From: Thelonectria olida
Lineage: Eukaryota; Ascomycota; Sordariomycetes; Hypocreales; Nectriaceae
DNA: 64,000 nucleotides
Assembly: GCA_020736575.1 (NCBI GenBank)
Contig: JAGPYM010000003.1
Location: 310,001 to 374,000, forward strand
Direction: 5' to 3'
Below the pieces are notes generated by a model, which saw nothing but the letters and a program-made list of their open reading frames with translations, was not told where the DNA came from and ran no database searches. Of this stretch, positions 24,076 through 34,020 are shown piece by piece. How positions within the stretch are numbered: position 1 is the stretch's first letter; each line of letters opens with the position of its first letter. Both the position numbers and the translations under genes were made by a program.

Positions 24076-24563
24076 GTCCCAATACAACCCGCCCACATCA
24101 TTTGAGTCGATCAGGACTGCATCATGGACTCCTGGCTATTCGGATGATTTGTTTGAAACGGCCGCTTGCGTGGAACGGAGGATTGTAAACAACCTCTTTA
24201 ACGGAGACAACGGTCAATGACGAGGGGGATCGTCGAAACGACTGATTTTTGGAGAAGCGAGCATGCTTGCGAGACAATGTGTCGAGCTCTACCAGAGCCC
24301 AAGCAAGCTGATAGCCCTTTGCTGCGTTTCCAGCAGGCCCCTGGAATCACTATAAGTCATCCCATCTTGCAGAACCTGAGACACTCATCCCTGGCTTGTT
24401 GGTGGACTAGTTTTTCCGGAACAATCTCACGATCCAGGTTGATGAAGCACCCACCCGTCACGTGGCAACCGGCCCCGGATTAATACCGGAAAAACTAGAT
24501 CGGCATCTTCATCCGAGCTGCTATTCGACTCGGAATATTCACGAAAGCGCCTGCGCAACGATA
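24076..24563. other. Divergent promoter region, GH5 and mitochondrial S19
   Basis: About 0.5 kb between the cellulase TATA box and the divergently transcribed mitochondrial ribosomal protein gene. Cellulase-type activator or carbon-repression sites could lie here, but no site is distinctive enough to call. No reading frame is supported. Confidence 0.4.
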
Positions 24564-24990
24564 ATGCAAGCGACACGAGCTCTCCTCAAGCGCTCCGTGT
24601 GGAAGGGTAAGTTGAGAAGTCAATTGATCTGCTGAACGAATTGCTGACCCTTTAGGCCCACACCTGGTGCCGTAAGCGCCCCGAACCCCATTGATCGACT
24701 CTGATATCGACAACTCTAACATCAATAGCCTCCCCATCGTCTGGCCAAAGAACCAGGGCGATAAGGTCCCTCCCGTGCGAACGCAAGCCCGATCCGCGAC
24801 GATTCTGCCCAACTTTGTCGGCCTCAAGTTTGAGGTGCATAATGGCAAGGACTACCACGAGGTGGTAATCACCGAAGACATGGTTGGACACAAGCTGGGA
24901 GAGTTTTCACCGTACGTCGGCCATGGCCTAGGAGTTATACATACTGACGAATGCAGAACTCGAAAGCCGAATATTTGGGACAAGAGGTAG
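24564..24990 (+). CDS. RSM19: Mitochondrial small-subunit ribosomal protein uS19m
   Basis: Four exons (24564-24606, 24656-24671, 24729-24911, 24957-24990) give a 91-residue protein, the usual length for S19. The splice chain is fixed by the family sequence: SVWKGPHLVPLPI at the head, [15 protein letters not shown] in the core, then [20 protein letters not shown] and LGEFSPTRK at the end. Exon 2 is a 16-nt micro-exon. As the mitochondrial form of bacterial S19 it sits in the head of the small ribosomal subunit. It converges with TAF10, with 198 bp between stop codons. Confidence 0.95.
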
Positions 24991-25188
24991 TGGGAGATGT
25001 ACAAAACTGTATTATATGTTACAATTCCAGCATAAATTCACGGCAGCATAACTTGTGATGACCAGTACCTGTCTTATTGCCTGACCTATCGAGGCCGTGA
25101 CCCAACGCCAAACGCCATAACAATCCTGAGCATGTCGATCCTCAGCATATCAATCCGTGTACCTCCTGCCTGCTACCAGCATGCCATC

Positions 25189-25802
25189 TTAGCGATAGAA
25201 CTCGCTCCTCTTGACATTAACCCCGTACTCTCCAACCGCCATACCCAAGTCCTCCATTGTCAACACTGTCCTGTTCTGACTCCCACCCTGTCCACCGCCA
25301 CCATAGCCGGGCCGTTGAATACCCAGCGGCGCGCCCTTGTTCTGGTCCTTGGCGCCCGCTGGCCCGCCGGCAGGCTGTCCTGGAATCGGGAACCCAGCGG
25401 CCGCACCGAGAGAGCCCATGGGGTTATTCGCATTCGTTGATGACGCGCGGATCCGGCTGTACTGATATGCGTCGGCGGCAATATCGGCGATGAATTTCTG
25501 AGTGGCGAGGGCCAGGAGGCGCGCGAGACGCGGGTCGGTCTGGGGAGGAGGAGGGAGTCCAGCCTTGGTCATGTAGTAGTTTGTAACGGCGTCGGGAATC
25601 TGAATGTGTTAGATTGCCCAAGCAGCGCTGCGCGATGACTTACGATGGGAGCGTAGTCGTCCATCTTGTTTAGAAACTCTCTCAGAGAAGTGTCTTTTCG
25701 TGATGTCGTAGCGCCAGGCACGCCGAGCGCACGAGGCGCCTCGGGAGGGCCATTTGGCATAGCCGCGAGCTGGTCGGTCTTGTCGGGTGCTTCACTCGCC
25801 AT
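25189..25802 (-). CDS. TAF10: TFIID/SAGA subunit TAF10
   Basis: Two exons (25802-25644, 25599-25189) around a 44-nt GTAAGT...CAG intron give 189 residues. After a disordered head comes the TAF10 histone-fold region: [29 protein letters not shown], then [20 protein letters not shown] and the closing [22 protein letters not shown]10 is shared by the TFIID and SAGA coactivator complexes in the nucleus. A Gly/Ala/Pro-rich insertion (about residues 120-165) interrupts the last helices, as is usual in ascomycete TAF10. Confidence 0.95.
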
Positions 25803-26144
25803 GTTGATGATGATGTATCAAGGTTGATGATGGAAGCTCGGATTCTGAGATGACGCGCGGGATCACGTGACCCGCATAATCCAACCCGTCAATTCAGGCA
25901 ATTTTCTACAAGTATCCCCAACTGAAAAAGTAGAGCAATATGCTATCTATTAAACCATAGCATTCTTTTCCTACCAAATTCCTGACCATTATTTTCACAT
26001 AAGTTGTCTGCATGCCTAGCGCATTACTAAATCAAGCCGTACCTATCGCAGCCGGCGCCTTTTCCCCAGACCCAACGCCGTCCATGCAGTCCTGGCCAAT
26101 CGGCCTTGGGTTATCATGTCAAATTCAACACAGGAATCAACAGT
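25803..26144. other. Short intergenic between TAF10 start and ERD2 end
   Basis: About 340 bp serving as TAF10 promoter and ERD2 3' region; AT-rich in its middle. No feature seen. Confidence 0.45.
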
Positions 26145-26939
26145 TTAAACGGGAAGCTTAAACTTCTTGCCCTTGAGAACCTTTGTGTAGTAAACGTAGA
26201 AAAAGTCCGTGTACAAGACAGTCTGGATCAGTCCGGCAACGATGGCAATCGTGTCGACCTTGTGCTTGTCGGCAGGCTCCGTCATGTATCGGTAGATCCA
26301 GTTGGGAATGTATAGGGCTCGGTAGCTGCCGAGAGCAAAGAGGTAATGGGTGGTGATGGTCTCGGCCTCGCCCGTCCGCTGCAGCATGAAGAGCTGAGGG
26401 AGAATGGCGACTGACTCGAGCCAGATGGAAAAGGCCCAGAAAATCTCCTTGATGGTGTACTTGTAGGGGAACAGGACTGCCATGATGGCGGCTCCGGCGA
26501 GGAGGTAGTGGACTTTGAAGGTATCGACGTTGGGGTCGTTGGTGGGCTTGTAGGCGTTGGTCATGAGGTAGATGATGTAGCCTTGTGCTGAGAGGAACAG
26601 AATCTTGAACAGAAAGTTGTACAGGCTATCGGTGGAGAAGATGTCTAGATGGGTTAGCGACGATGAGAGGAGGTCGACGGTCGAGCGTACCGAGATATCG
26701 AGTCACATAGACAAACATGTAGAGGGCTTGGGACTTGAACGAGATGCCAGAACAGCTCTGATGTTTGTTAGTACTGCACGGCGATGCTGGATGGTAGACG
26801 TACGTTGAGTTGGGTCATCTTGTGCAGCAGAATCAAGATGCTGCCAAGGTGGGAAAAGTCCGCTAAACATGATTAGCGATCGATCTGGGTGTCGGGGTGG
26901 TGTTTACCAACCAGCAACGCGGAAGACGTTTAGAGGCAT
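26145..26939 (-). CDS. ERD2: ER lumen protein-retaining (HDEL/KDEL) receptor
   Basis: Four exons (26939-26912, 26862-26804, 26757-26691, 26644-26145) encode 217 residues, the normal ERD2 length. Family blocks in order: FRVAADFSHLGSILILL, SCSGISFKSQALYMFVYVTR, ILPQLFMLQRTGEAETIT and WIYRYMTEPADKHKVD. Seven hydrophobic spans are visible. The receptor binds escaped HDEL/KDEL proteins in the Golgi and returns them to the ER. The first intron needs an unusual GTTGGT donor at 26911 to keep frame; the nearby GTAAAC donor would shift the frame, so the first exon join is the least certain part. Confidence 0.95.
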
Positions 26940-27488
26940 CTTGACGGTGCGAGAGAGGCTCTGACCAAATCAGGGAACGGCGCGGTATCGAAATTAACGG
27001 GCCGAGCAGTGTTGAAGCAGCGTTGATGAAATCGAGGCAAGCAATTGATGTTGATGAGCGAGCGTTAAGTTGACATGTGTTGGTAAGGAGCTGTCCTAGA
27101 GCCTAGAAAAAGGACACGACGCGATTGCATGCTGATTGGGCCGTGTTTTTGGTGTGTTGGCACGGATGTGGCGGTGCGGAATGTGGCGCCGAATGCGTCA
27201 TGTTGGCATGGTTTCAGGTCAATTCAATTGTGTACAAATTACGATGTCCTTGGTTAATGACAGTGCATCTCGCGACCGGACGCGACGGAGTTATCGCCGC
27301 GAATTCTTTCGTCGGGCGAGATGGTGATGGTGATGGTGGCTTAGTTGCCTAGGGATGTGTATTACAAAGCACACCGAACATGCCCGAATCTAGGCGGATT
27401 AGTTGCGACTATATGATCTCAAGATCTCTTCAAATCTCATCACATCATCACATACTCGATCAATACGATAAACAAACCGAATATAAAC
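26940..27488. other. Divergent promoter of ERD2 and the WLM-protease gene
   Basis: About 550 bp between two divergently transcribed start codons, presumably a shared bidirectional promoter. The part next to the WLM gene is AT-rich. No supported frame or repeat was seen. Confidence 0.5.
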
Positions 27489-28514
27489 ATGACAGATTCA
27501 GACTCACTGCTGGACTCTTCAGAGTGGCTGACCGTTTCCGTCTCTCATCGCAAGACCAACTACGACTTTACCTTTCCCGATGACGCCACCATCACCGACC
27601 TCTTTCACGAAATCGAAGCCAGCCTCGACGTTCCCGTCGCAAATCAAAAGATCCTAGCACCAAAATGTCCTCTTCTCAAGCACCCTCTCAAAAACCCGGA
27701 CATGCCCCTGGCGGAACTCAAAGGGAAGCCGTTGACGCTGATGGGCTCGCCGGCCGCCGACGTCCAAGCGGTTCAGAACATGGCGGAACGGGTCGCCCAG
27801 AGGAACGCGGCACGACTGGCCCATCGACCGAAACATAGATCGCAAAGACCAAAGCCAGAGGATTCGCAGTACACGTTTCTTCAAGTTCGTCCGCTCCAGG
27901 GTCTCCCGCACCCGGAAAAGAGCCAGGCGCTACTTATGCGACTCAAGGAAGACCCTGGAATCCGAGCGGCCATGCGCAAGCACAAGTTTACAGTGGCACT
28001 CCTCACAGAAATGGAACCTCTTGCGCACACGCAGACGACGCACGAAGGGACGTCGAGAATTCTGGGATTGAATCGGAACCAGGGAGAGGTCATTGAGCTG
28101 CGTCTACGGACCGACGCCCATGATGGATACCGCGATTACAAGACCATTCGCAAGACGCTATGCCACGAGCTGGCGCACAATGTGCACGGCCCTCACGATC
28201 GCAACTTTTGGGATCTATGTCACCAAATAGAGCGAGAGGTACACGCCGCAGACTGGAAATCTGGAGGTCATACCGTCGGCGAATCGTCGCACTACACCGT
28301 CTCGGGCGAGGAGGAGGACCATCAAGACCACGGAGGCTGGACCGGAGGGGAGTTTGTGCTGGGGGGCGGCAGAGACCCGACAGAGGGCATGACCAGGAGA
28401 GAAATCCTGGCACAGGCAGCACTGGAGAGGCAGAGAAAACAGGTCGAAGCAGAGCGAAAGGTATTGGAGTCGGCGGAGAAACTGCGACGACCCCCAGATG
28501 AGACAAAGCAGTAG
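27489..28514 (+). CDS. Ubiquitin-like domain / WLM metalloprotease (Wss1-related)
   Basis: A single 341-residue exon. The N-terminal 80 residues form a ubiquitin-like domain (WLTVSVSHRKTNYDF to GKPLTLMGSPA). After a basic linker comes a WLM domain with the zinc-metalloprotease motif HELAHNVHGPHDRNF, where the HExxH and third His ligands are visible. A Glu/Lys/Arg-rich helix ends the protein. Family knowledge: Wss1/SPRTN-type WLM proteases degrade DNA-protein crosslinks and act with SUMO and Cdc48; Ubl-WLM fusions are a recognised fungal and plant subgroup whose substrates are less clear. Its stop codon is 41 bp from that of the convergent nitrilase gene, so transcripts probably overlap. Confidence 0.92.
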   Translation: MTDSDSLLDSSEWLTVSVSHRKTNYDFTFPDDATITDLFHEIEASLDVPVANQKILAPKCPLLKHPLKNPDMPLAELKGKPLTLMGSPAADVQAVQNMAERVAQRNAARLAHRPKHRSQRPKPEDSQYTFLQVRPLQGLPHPEKSQALLMRLKEDPGIRAAMRKHKFTVALLTEMEPLAHTQTTHEGTSRILGLNRNQGEVIELRLRTDAHDGYRDYKTIRKTLCHELAHNVHGPHDRNFWDLCHQIEREVHAADWKSGGHTVGESSHYTVSGEEEDHQDHGGWTGGEFVLGGGRDPTEGMTRREILAQAALERQRKQVEAERKVLESAEKLRRPPDETKQ

Positions 28515-28555
28515 ACGAGACTCGGATACCCCGATAGCGTTGATTTAGTAAATAT

Positions 28556-29772
28556 TTAATATGGCAGAGGATCCAAATCCAATCCCTCGACGCTCAACTT
28601 GAACGAATCGTTTCGCGAATAGCTTCCCGCCGCGTCCAAGTCGAGGCGACCGCGGATACAGTCTCGGAAGTCAACATCAGCGTAGATGAGACCATCGGGG
28701 TCCTCCCACTGTGGACCGGCGACAACATCACCAAACGGCGTGACAATGGACGAGCCACCTCTGGAGAGCCATTTGGTGGTCGATGCGGTCTTGAGAGGCT
28801 CGATTGGAGCTTCATCTTCGTCCTTGTCCTTGCACAAGACAATCTCGTTGCCATCCTCGTCAAATACCGACTTGCGACGACCTCTCGCCCGATGCGGTGA
28901 TTTCGGCAAGGCAATCTCGAATCCTTCTTCTGTAATGGCCGAATTCCGTCGTCGACGCCTGGGCGACTCGCTCTCCGCCTTGACGGCCATGTTGCTGCTG
29001 ACGACGAAGCAGCGCCCTTCTACACCGACAGTGCGCATCAACCCCAGCCAGGCATCGCGGTTGTCGGCGGTAGGGGCGAGGTACAGGTTGATGTTTTGCG
29101 AGTACAGCGTCTGGCGGAGAAGGGGCATGTAGTTTTCCCAGCAGATGGCCGAGGCGAGGTTGATGCGGACGCCGCGGATGGTGGTGGAGACGGCACGGAG
29201 GGTGGATGGGGCGCCCTGGGCCCAGATGAGGCGCTCGGAGCCGGTCTAACGATGTTATTACATGAGGCCATTCACAGTTCGTAGATGCTTACCGGAAGAA
29301 CCTTGCGTCGCTTTCCAAGCATGCCCTCCGAAGGACACACGTACACCACGGAGCAGTATAAGCTGCCTCCGGCCTTTTCGATGCACCCCACTACAACAAA
29401 GACACCCGTGTCGCGGGCAATCCGCTCCAACTCCTCACGAGACCCATCGCCACGGACAACATCATCGCCGCCGATCTGACGCTTCACCCACTTCTGGCCA
29501 GCGCCGCCACCACCAGGACCAACAGTGTCGCCGAGGTCAATGGCGGCATCAAAGTACTCGGCAAATTCCTCACGGCCTTCCTTTGTGCGGTCTCCGATGG
29601 CACAGCCGAAGGAGCTGCCGCGAGGATATCCGCCGATGAAGGCTTCGGGGAGGAGGAGAATGTCAATGTGTGAAGCGGCGGCGCGACGGGCAATGTCCTC
29701 GATGAGGGCGATGGTGTCTTGGGTGGTGGCTTGTGTGCCTGGAGAGGCGGTTCCGAGACGAATCGTCGACAT
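28556..29772 (-). CDS. Nitrilase-type C-N hydrolase with a basic internal insert
   Basis: Two exons (29772-29293, 29245-28556) around a 47-nt GTAAGC...TAG intron give 389 residues. The Glu-Lys-Cys triad is complete: E43 in LLLPEAFIGGYPRG, K157 in KRRKVLPT and C195 in SAICWENYMP. This is the true nitrilase branch, converting nitriles to acids and ammonia in the cytosol. Residues about 248-316 are an extra charged segment with RRRRRNS and RGRRKS patches, placed between the VVSSNMAV strand and the SRGGSSIVTPFG block that are adjacent in most nitrilases. The insert raises the length to 389 from the more common 320-350. Catalysis looks intact. Confidence 0.92.
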
Positions 29773-30239
29773 GGCTACTCAGTAGTTGAGGAGAAGTAGA
29801 GTAAGAGCTTAAGGCATCGGACACATCGGATGATTCGAGATTGGAGTTTGTAAACTTTCCGCCATAACTGGACCTACCCCAAACAGCAAAGTTACCCGTC
29901 ACCCAGCGGCTGGTCCAGCAGAGCTACCCCGCACCTCCACCTCATCTGACGCCATCTAGGCGTTGGAGGTAGAAGTGAGTCCGAGATGAGTCAATCTGCG
30001 ATATTCGGCGGTGAGAATCGAGAGTTGTAGGGGTGTTACGTATGTAGTATGTGGATGATTAGTCCCATGCAGCATGCGAGATGGAGTCTTTAGTGATATC
30101 GGTTACGCAAGCGCAATTGAGAGGGGAGGTACGATGGCTCATCTCATTTCGTGGAGTTTGAGGTACCTGTGGGGCTTGAACGCCTGTTAAGCCGGTCTCC
30201 ACCAACAACCCAGCTACAACAGATGTTCAACATCTGCCA

Positions 30240-30277
30240 TCTTCCGTAGTATAGTGGTCAGTATGCAAGCTTGTCAT
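30240..30277 (+). pseudogene. 5' half of a tRNA-Asp(GUC), truncated at the anticodon
   Basis: The 38 bases match a fungal tRNA-Asp from acceptor strand (TCTTCCG) through the D arm (TAGTATAGTGGTCAGTAT, which contains an intact box A) and the 5' anticodon stem CAAGC to loop TTGTCA. After the anticodon the expected GCTTG stem, T arm and box B are missing within the next several hundred bases. The break falls at the canonical tRNA intron site (37/38). It is probably a relic; a very long intron is unlikely because no 3' half was found. Confidence 0.6.
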
Positions 30278-30415
30278 TAAATACAATAATAGTGATACTT
30301 GTCAATGCTTCTCGTCAAATCCTACTTCTCATCACCAGTAAGTAGGCTATCCTCATCAATCCATCATGCTCAAATCCATATAAATCTACAGAGTATGCAA
30401 CGCCAGGATGGAAAA

Positions 30416-30470
30416 ATGGTAGGGCCAAAAGAGGATCCCCCTTCGGGGACTCCTCTTTTGGCCCTACCAT
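30416..30470. repeat. 55-nt hairpin with a perfect 20-bp stem
   Basis: The left arm (30416-30435, beginning ATGGTAGGGCC) is the exact reverse complement of the right arm (30451-30470). The 15-nt centre TCCCCCTTCGGGGAC can pair further as TCCCC/GGGGA, capping the stem with a CTTC or UUCG-type loop. No T-run follows and it belongs to no coding frame. It could be a small-RNA precursor, an extrusion-prone palindrome or an element remnant. Confidence 0.95.
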
Positions 30471-31053
30471 GAAATTCAGGTCGAGAGATCCAGCCACAGT
30501 TCAGAAGAGCTGTTTCTTTTTGCTACTATTGGTGATGTTGGTGATGTGGTTGGATTCTTTTTTCCGATTTGACTCGCTTTGATGAACGATTGAGCAACGG
30601 TAGAGTTGGATGGATCGCTACAGGTCCATGGGCGCACCAATAAGGGGCACGTGATACGCCCGAAACGTCCGTGCCACAGCTCCATGCATGCGCTACAGTG
30701 ACAGGCCATTACTGGGCACTTCAACGTGCGCATCCTCACATCCCCAACACGGCACCGCAATAAAGCGCAACAATAGCTTCAATTGAGATCGGAAAATTGC
30801 TCAAAATGGTAAAACGCATTCAATTGAGAGGAGTAATCTGCCTCGGCTCGGTCCGTTGCTTTGAGGCTACAGCATGGGCTGACAAATGGTATAGCGAGGC
30901 CTAGGGGCAGCTAGCCCCGGGTGCATATCATTGACAAAGTCTACACGCAGAGTAACTAATACCTTGAACTATTTCAATGTTTGCCTCGTTAATCGGCGCT
31001 TCTCTCACCATTCAATCTGCATCAACTATTGCGTACACGGATTCCCGGTATGC

Positions 31054-33233
31054 CTACCTCCTCCTGGTCCTAGTAGTAGGCGCTGGTTCAAATGCATCGT
31101 CATCCGAAATCTCATCGTCGCTTATCTCCACTGCGTTGCTTGCCTGTGAAAAGTTAAGCTTCGATTGCTTTGTCTTGGCCCCTCGGGTTGCTCTCGTTTT
31201 GGGTGCCGCCTTGGGTGCAGCCCTAGCCGGGGCCTTTCTCGTCCTTGGTGGTGGCGCTGGTTCATCAGACTCCATCACGACATCTTCCTCTTCGCTCTCA
31301 GGTTCTGCCGCCTTGCGACCACGTCTTGCGGGAGCCTTCTTCGCCGGAGCCTTTTTGGGAGCCGGCTTGGCTTTGGGAGCAGCCTTGGCCCGACCTCTCT
31401 TTGGCGCAGGTGCTTCCTCCTCCGGTTCCTCGGCCTCCTCTGCGTCGTACGTCCATGCATTTGGTTCATTCTCCCAACTGCCGTCGAAATCGCTATCCCA
31501 CGTCGATGGCTTGGGTTTGAGGAAGCGCCTTCTCTCTTGTTGCACTGGTGCCTGCCCGCTCGCCTGCTCGTGCTCGACCTTGTTCTTGTAAATCTCCATG
31601 GCGCTGTTCAAGTCTTCGTCATCTGATTCGAGCCCAAGCATTTGGCGAACCTGGCCCGTTAAATGTTCCGACACGAAGAGTTCCATAGCATGCTTGTCGT
31701 CCTTGGCCACAAACTGGTTGACCGCATCACCGAATGGGCCTTGAGGCAGTACTCGCAGCGACTGTGCCGAAAGGAACTCTTGCACGAGATTTTCGACCTT
31801 GACAGTCTCATCTCCTGCCAAGGCTTCAAGAGCTTCTGTAGGATTGGTCGCAGTGGTTTTGTCTACGCAATTAGCAAGGGACAGAGAACATCGAGACAAC
31901 ACCTACGCTGTTGCTTCTTTTTGCGGTAAAAGTAGACCACGTCATTCGTATTGGCCACCTTGCCAACGAACCGGTTGGAAAATCGCTGGGGATTCTCAAT
32001 TTCGAACTGACCACCGTCCGTAGCGGTGTACTCGACCTTGAGCCGGATCAATGGTAACGGCCGCTCTTCCAGAGCATCATCGTCGGTTTGGATCGCCTCC
32101 CAATCGGCATTGGCCTCTTCAATCATTTCGTCCACTATTTCCATCAACTTCCGCGTTACCTCTTGTCGGTTGTCTTTCTTCTTGTCCAGTCCTTTGAACT
32201 GCTTGTCTTGGGCGAGGACCACTTCTCGCGTCACAAATGGGCGAACGGTCTTTAGGGGAACCTTGTCCACCTTGAAGTCTTTTCCAGTGACGCTCATGAT
32301 GGCCACGTGCTTTTGGACGGCCTCTCCGGGGACGAGCGACGTGGCCACGGATGAACCAGGTTGCATGACGTGGAATCCAGTTTCTGGGTTTTGACTGGGG
32401 TCGATTAGACACTCGTGCTCGTGTCCCCAGACCACCATGTCCAGCCAATCTGGCAACACATTTTCGGGCAGATACGATGTGGCCGTGTGTGCGTGGTGGT
32501 TTTGGTGGACAGCCAGCAGGTTGAACCAGTCTCCCATTTGGGTTCCGGGCCTGAACCACTTCACCTTGTGGTCTCTGAACGTCCTGAACATGCGTTCGTC
32601 GCGGACGTTGCTCAGACCGTACAGGGCCAGCTTGGTCAGCCCTTTCTGTAGAAGGATCGGTTTCGCTTCGATGTTATCGGCTTCCGGAACTCGACCGTAG
32701 TAGTTGAGCAGGCCACTTGCTTGTAGGAGATCGAGAGAGCAATAATTGCCATCGCCAGAGGGGTCATCGTGGTTTCCATGAATGGAAAAGACGGGAATCG
32801 ACACGTTAATGTCGGGGTCTTCGTAGTTTACGTGAGGAAAGGCACCATCAAAGACGGAGGCGGCGTCGGACAAGAACTCGAGGGGACAAGGTTTCATGCC
32901 GAGGACGTTTTTTCGAAGACTTCGCATGACCTGATATAACGACTTTCGGGAGGGTTTGTTGTCGTGGAATAGATCGCCAGCAAGAAGAACCATGTCGACC
33001 TGAGGAGTTAGTTGGATCGAGATGGCGATGGAGAGTGCATACGTCTTCCGTCCTGGCGAGATTCAAGATTTCGTCAAACGTCCTCCAGCTGTCATCCTTG
33101 CGGATGGCGTCACGCTCTTCGAAGCCGACATGATTATCGGTCGCAACGAGGATGCGTATAGTGTCGGCCTCTGATTAGATTAGATGTCTGCAACTCAAAT
33201 CACTTGATACGACTCACCCGTGAAATCCGTCAT
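31054..33233 (-). CDS. MRE11: Double-strand-break repair nuclease MRE11
   Basis: Four exons (33233-33218, 33170-33043, 32999-31907, 31862-31054; introns 43-47 nt) give 681 residues. The phosphodiesterase motifs are intact: [46 protein letters not shown] and VVWGHEHEC. The capping domain and the RAD50-binding helices follow. The tail is rich in Lys/Ala/Pro (repeated [14 protein letters not shown]) and acidic Ser stretches, a DNA-binding region typical of Mre11 C-termini. As part of the MRN complex it resects DNA ends and activates the checkpoint kinase Tel1. The first coding exon is only 16 nt. Confidence 0.98.
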
Positions 33234-34020
33234 TTTGGTTGTGGTGATGTGCTGCCTGCTTTACGCGACGGTGATTGACGCGAGAAGGAGCGAGATCACG
33301 TGACATAAAGTTTGTCGAGACCAGGTGAATGGACCTCACCCTCCAAATGCCAAATGACATGTCACTTGTTGGCTCAGATCTATTAGAGGTGATCCAGTCA
33401 TTAATTGTTATTGACTCGTCGTTGAACTTGGCTCGCTCTGGCGCCACCGCCACTGCACACATGGCGATCGACTAACGCTCACACAAAAGCAACGACTCGG
33501 GATGAACTGGTGGGTTAGCACTGGAACACCATCCGTCAAAGTCGCCTTACCCATCGGGCCATCTGGCCATCTCATCTCCACGTTATAAGCTAGCACCCCT
33601 ATTATTGCAGAATCGATTGATTCGATTATCGATCAAGGACGCAACGTGGATAACCGACTCCAAGTGGAGACGACGGCGCCGATCTCGACGAATGGCCGAT
33701 TCACTCCGCTTGGCCCTCGCTTTCTGTCGCATCAACTATCGATTTAGTTCTTATTTTGTCCCTCATATCATACGTCTACTAAATGGATACCATCAGTGCG
33801 ACATGTTGACATCGTATCATGGCAATGCGCTGCAGTCTGTGCTGCGGTCGCCTGATTACCAAATGAATCCAACTCGGATACATAAAAAACGCGACTAGCC
33901 TGCAGTCCCTTGGCACTCTACACAAACAACTCATCGTGACTCTACTTTGCGGCACCAACCCGAGGCTATCACGAGGCCTCGGAGACCGTCGTCGCCGTAT
34001 TCTGACTGAATCCTTCTACA
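33234..34020. other. Divergent promoter of MRE11 and the F-box gene
   Basis: About 0.8 kb without supported genes. Short frames near 33605-33898 lack any domain. An AT-rich patch lies around 33730-33800. No repeats or RNA genes were recognised. Confidence 0.45.

Larger units (their letters stand above)
29773..31053. other. Intergenic between nitrilase start and MRE11 end
   Basis: About 1.3 kb that includes the nitrilase promoter and, on the right, the MRE11 3' region. It contains two distinct structures listed separately: a tRNA-Asp-like 5' half at 30240-30277 and a long hairpin at 30416-30470. No protein-coding frame is supported. Confidence 0.55.
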
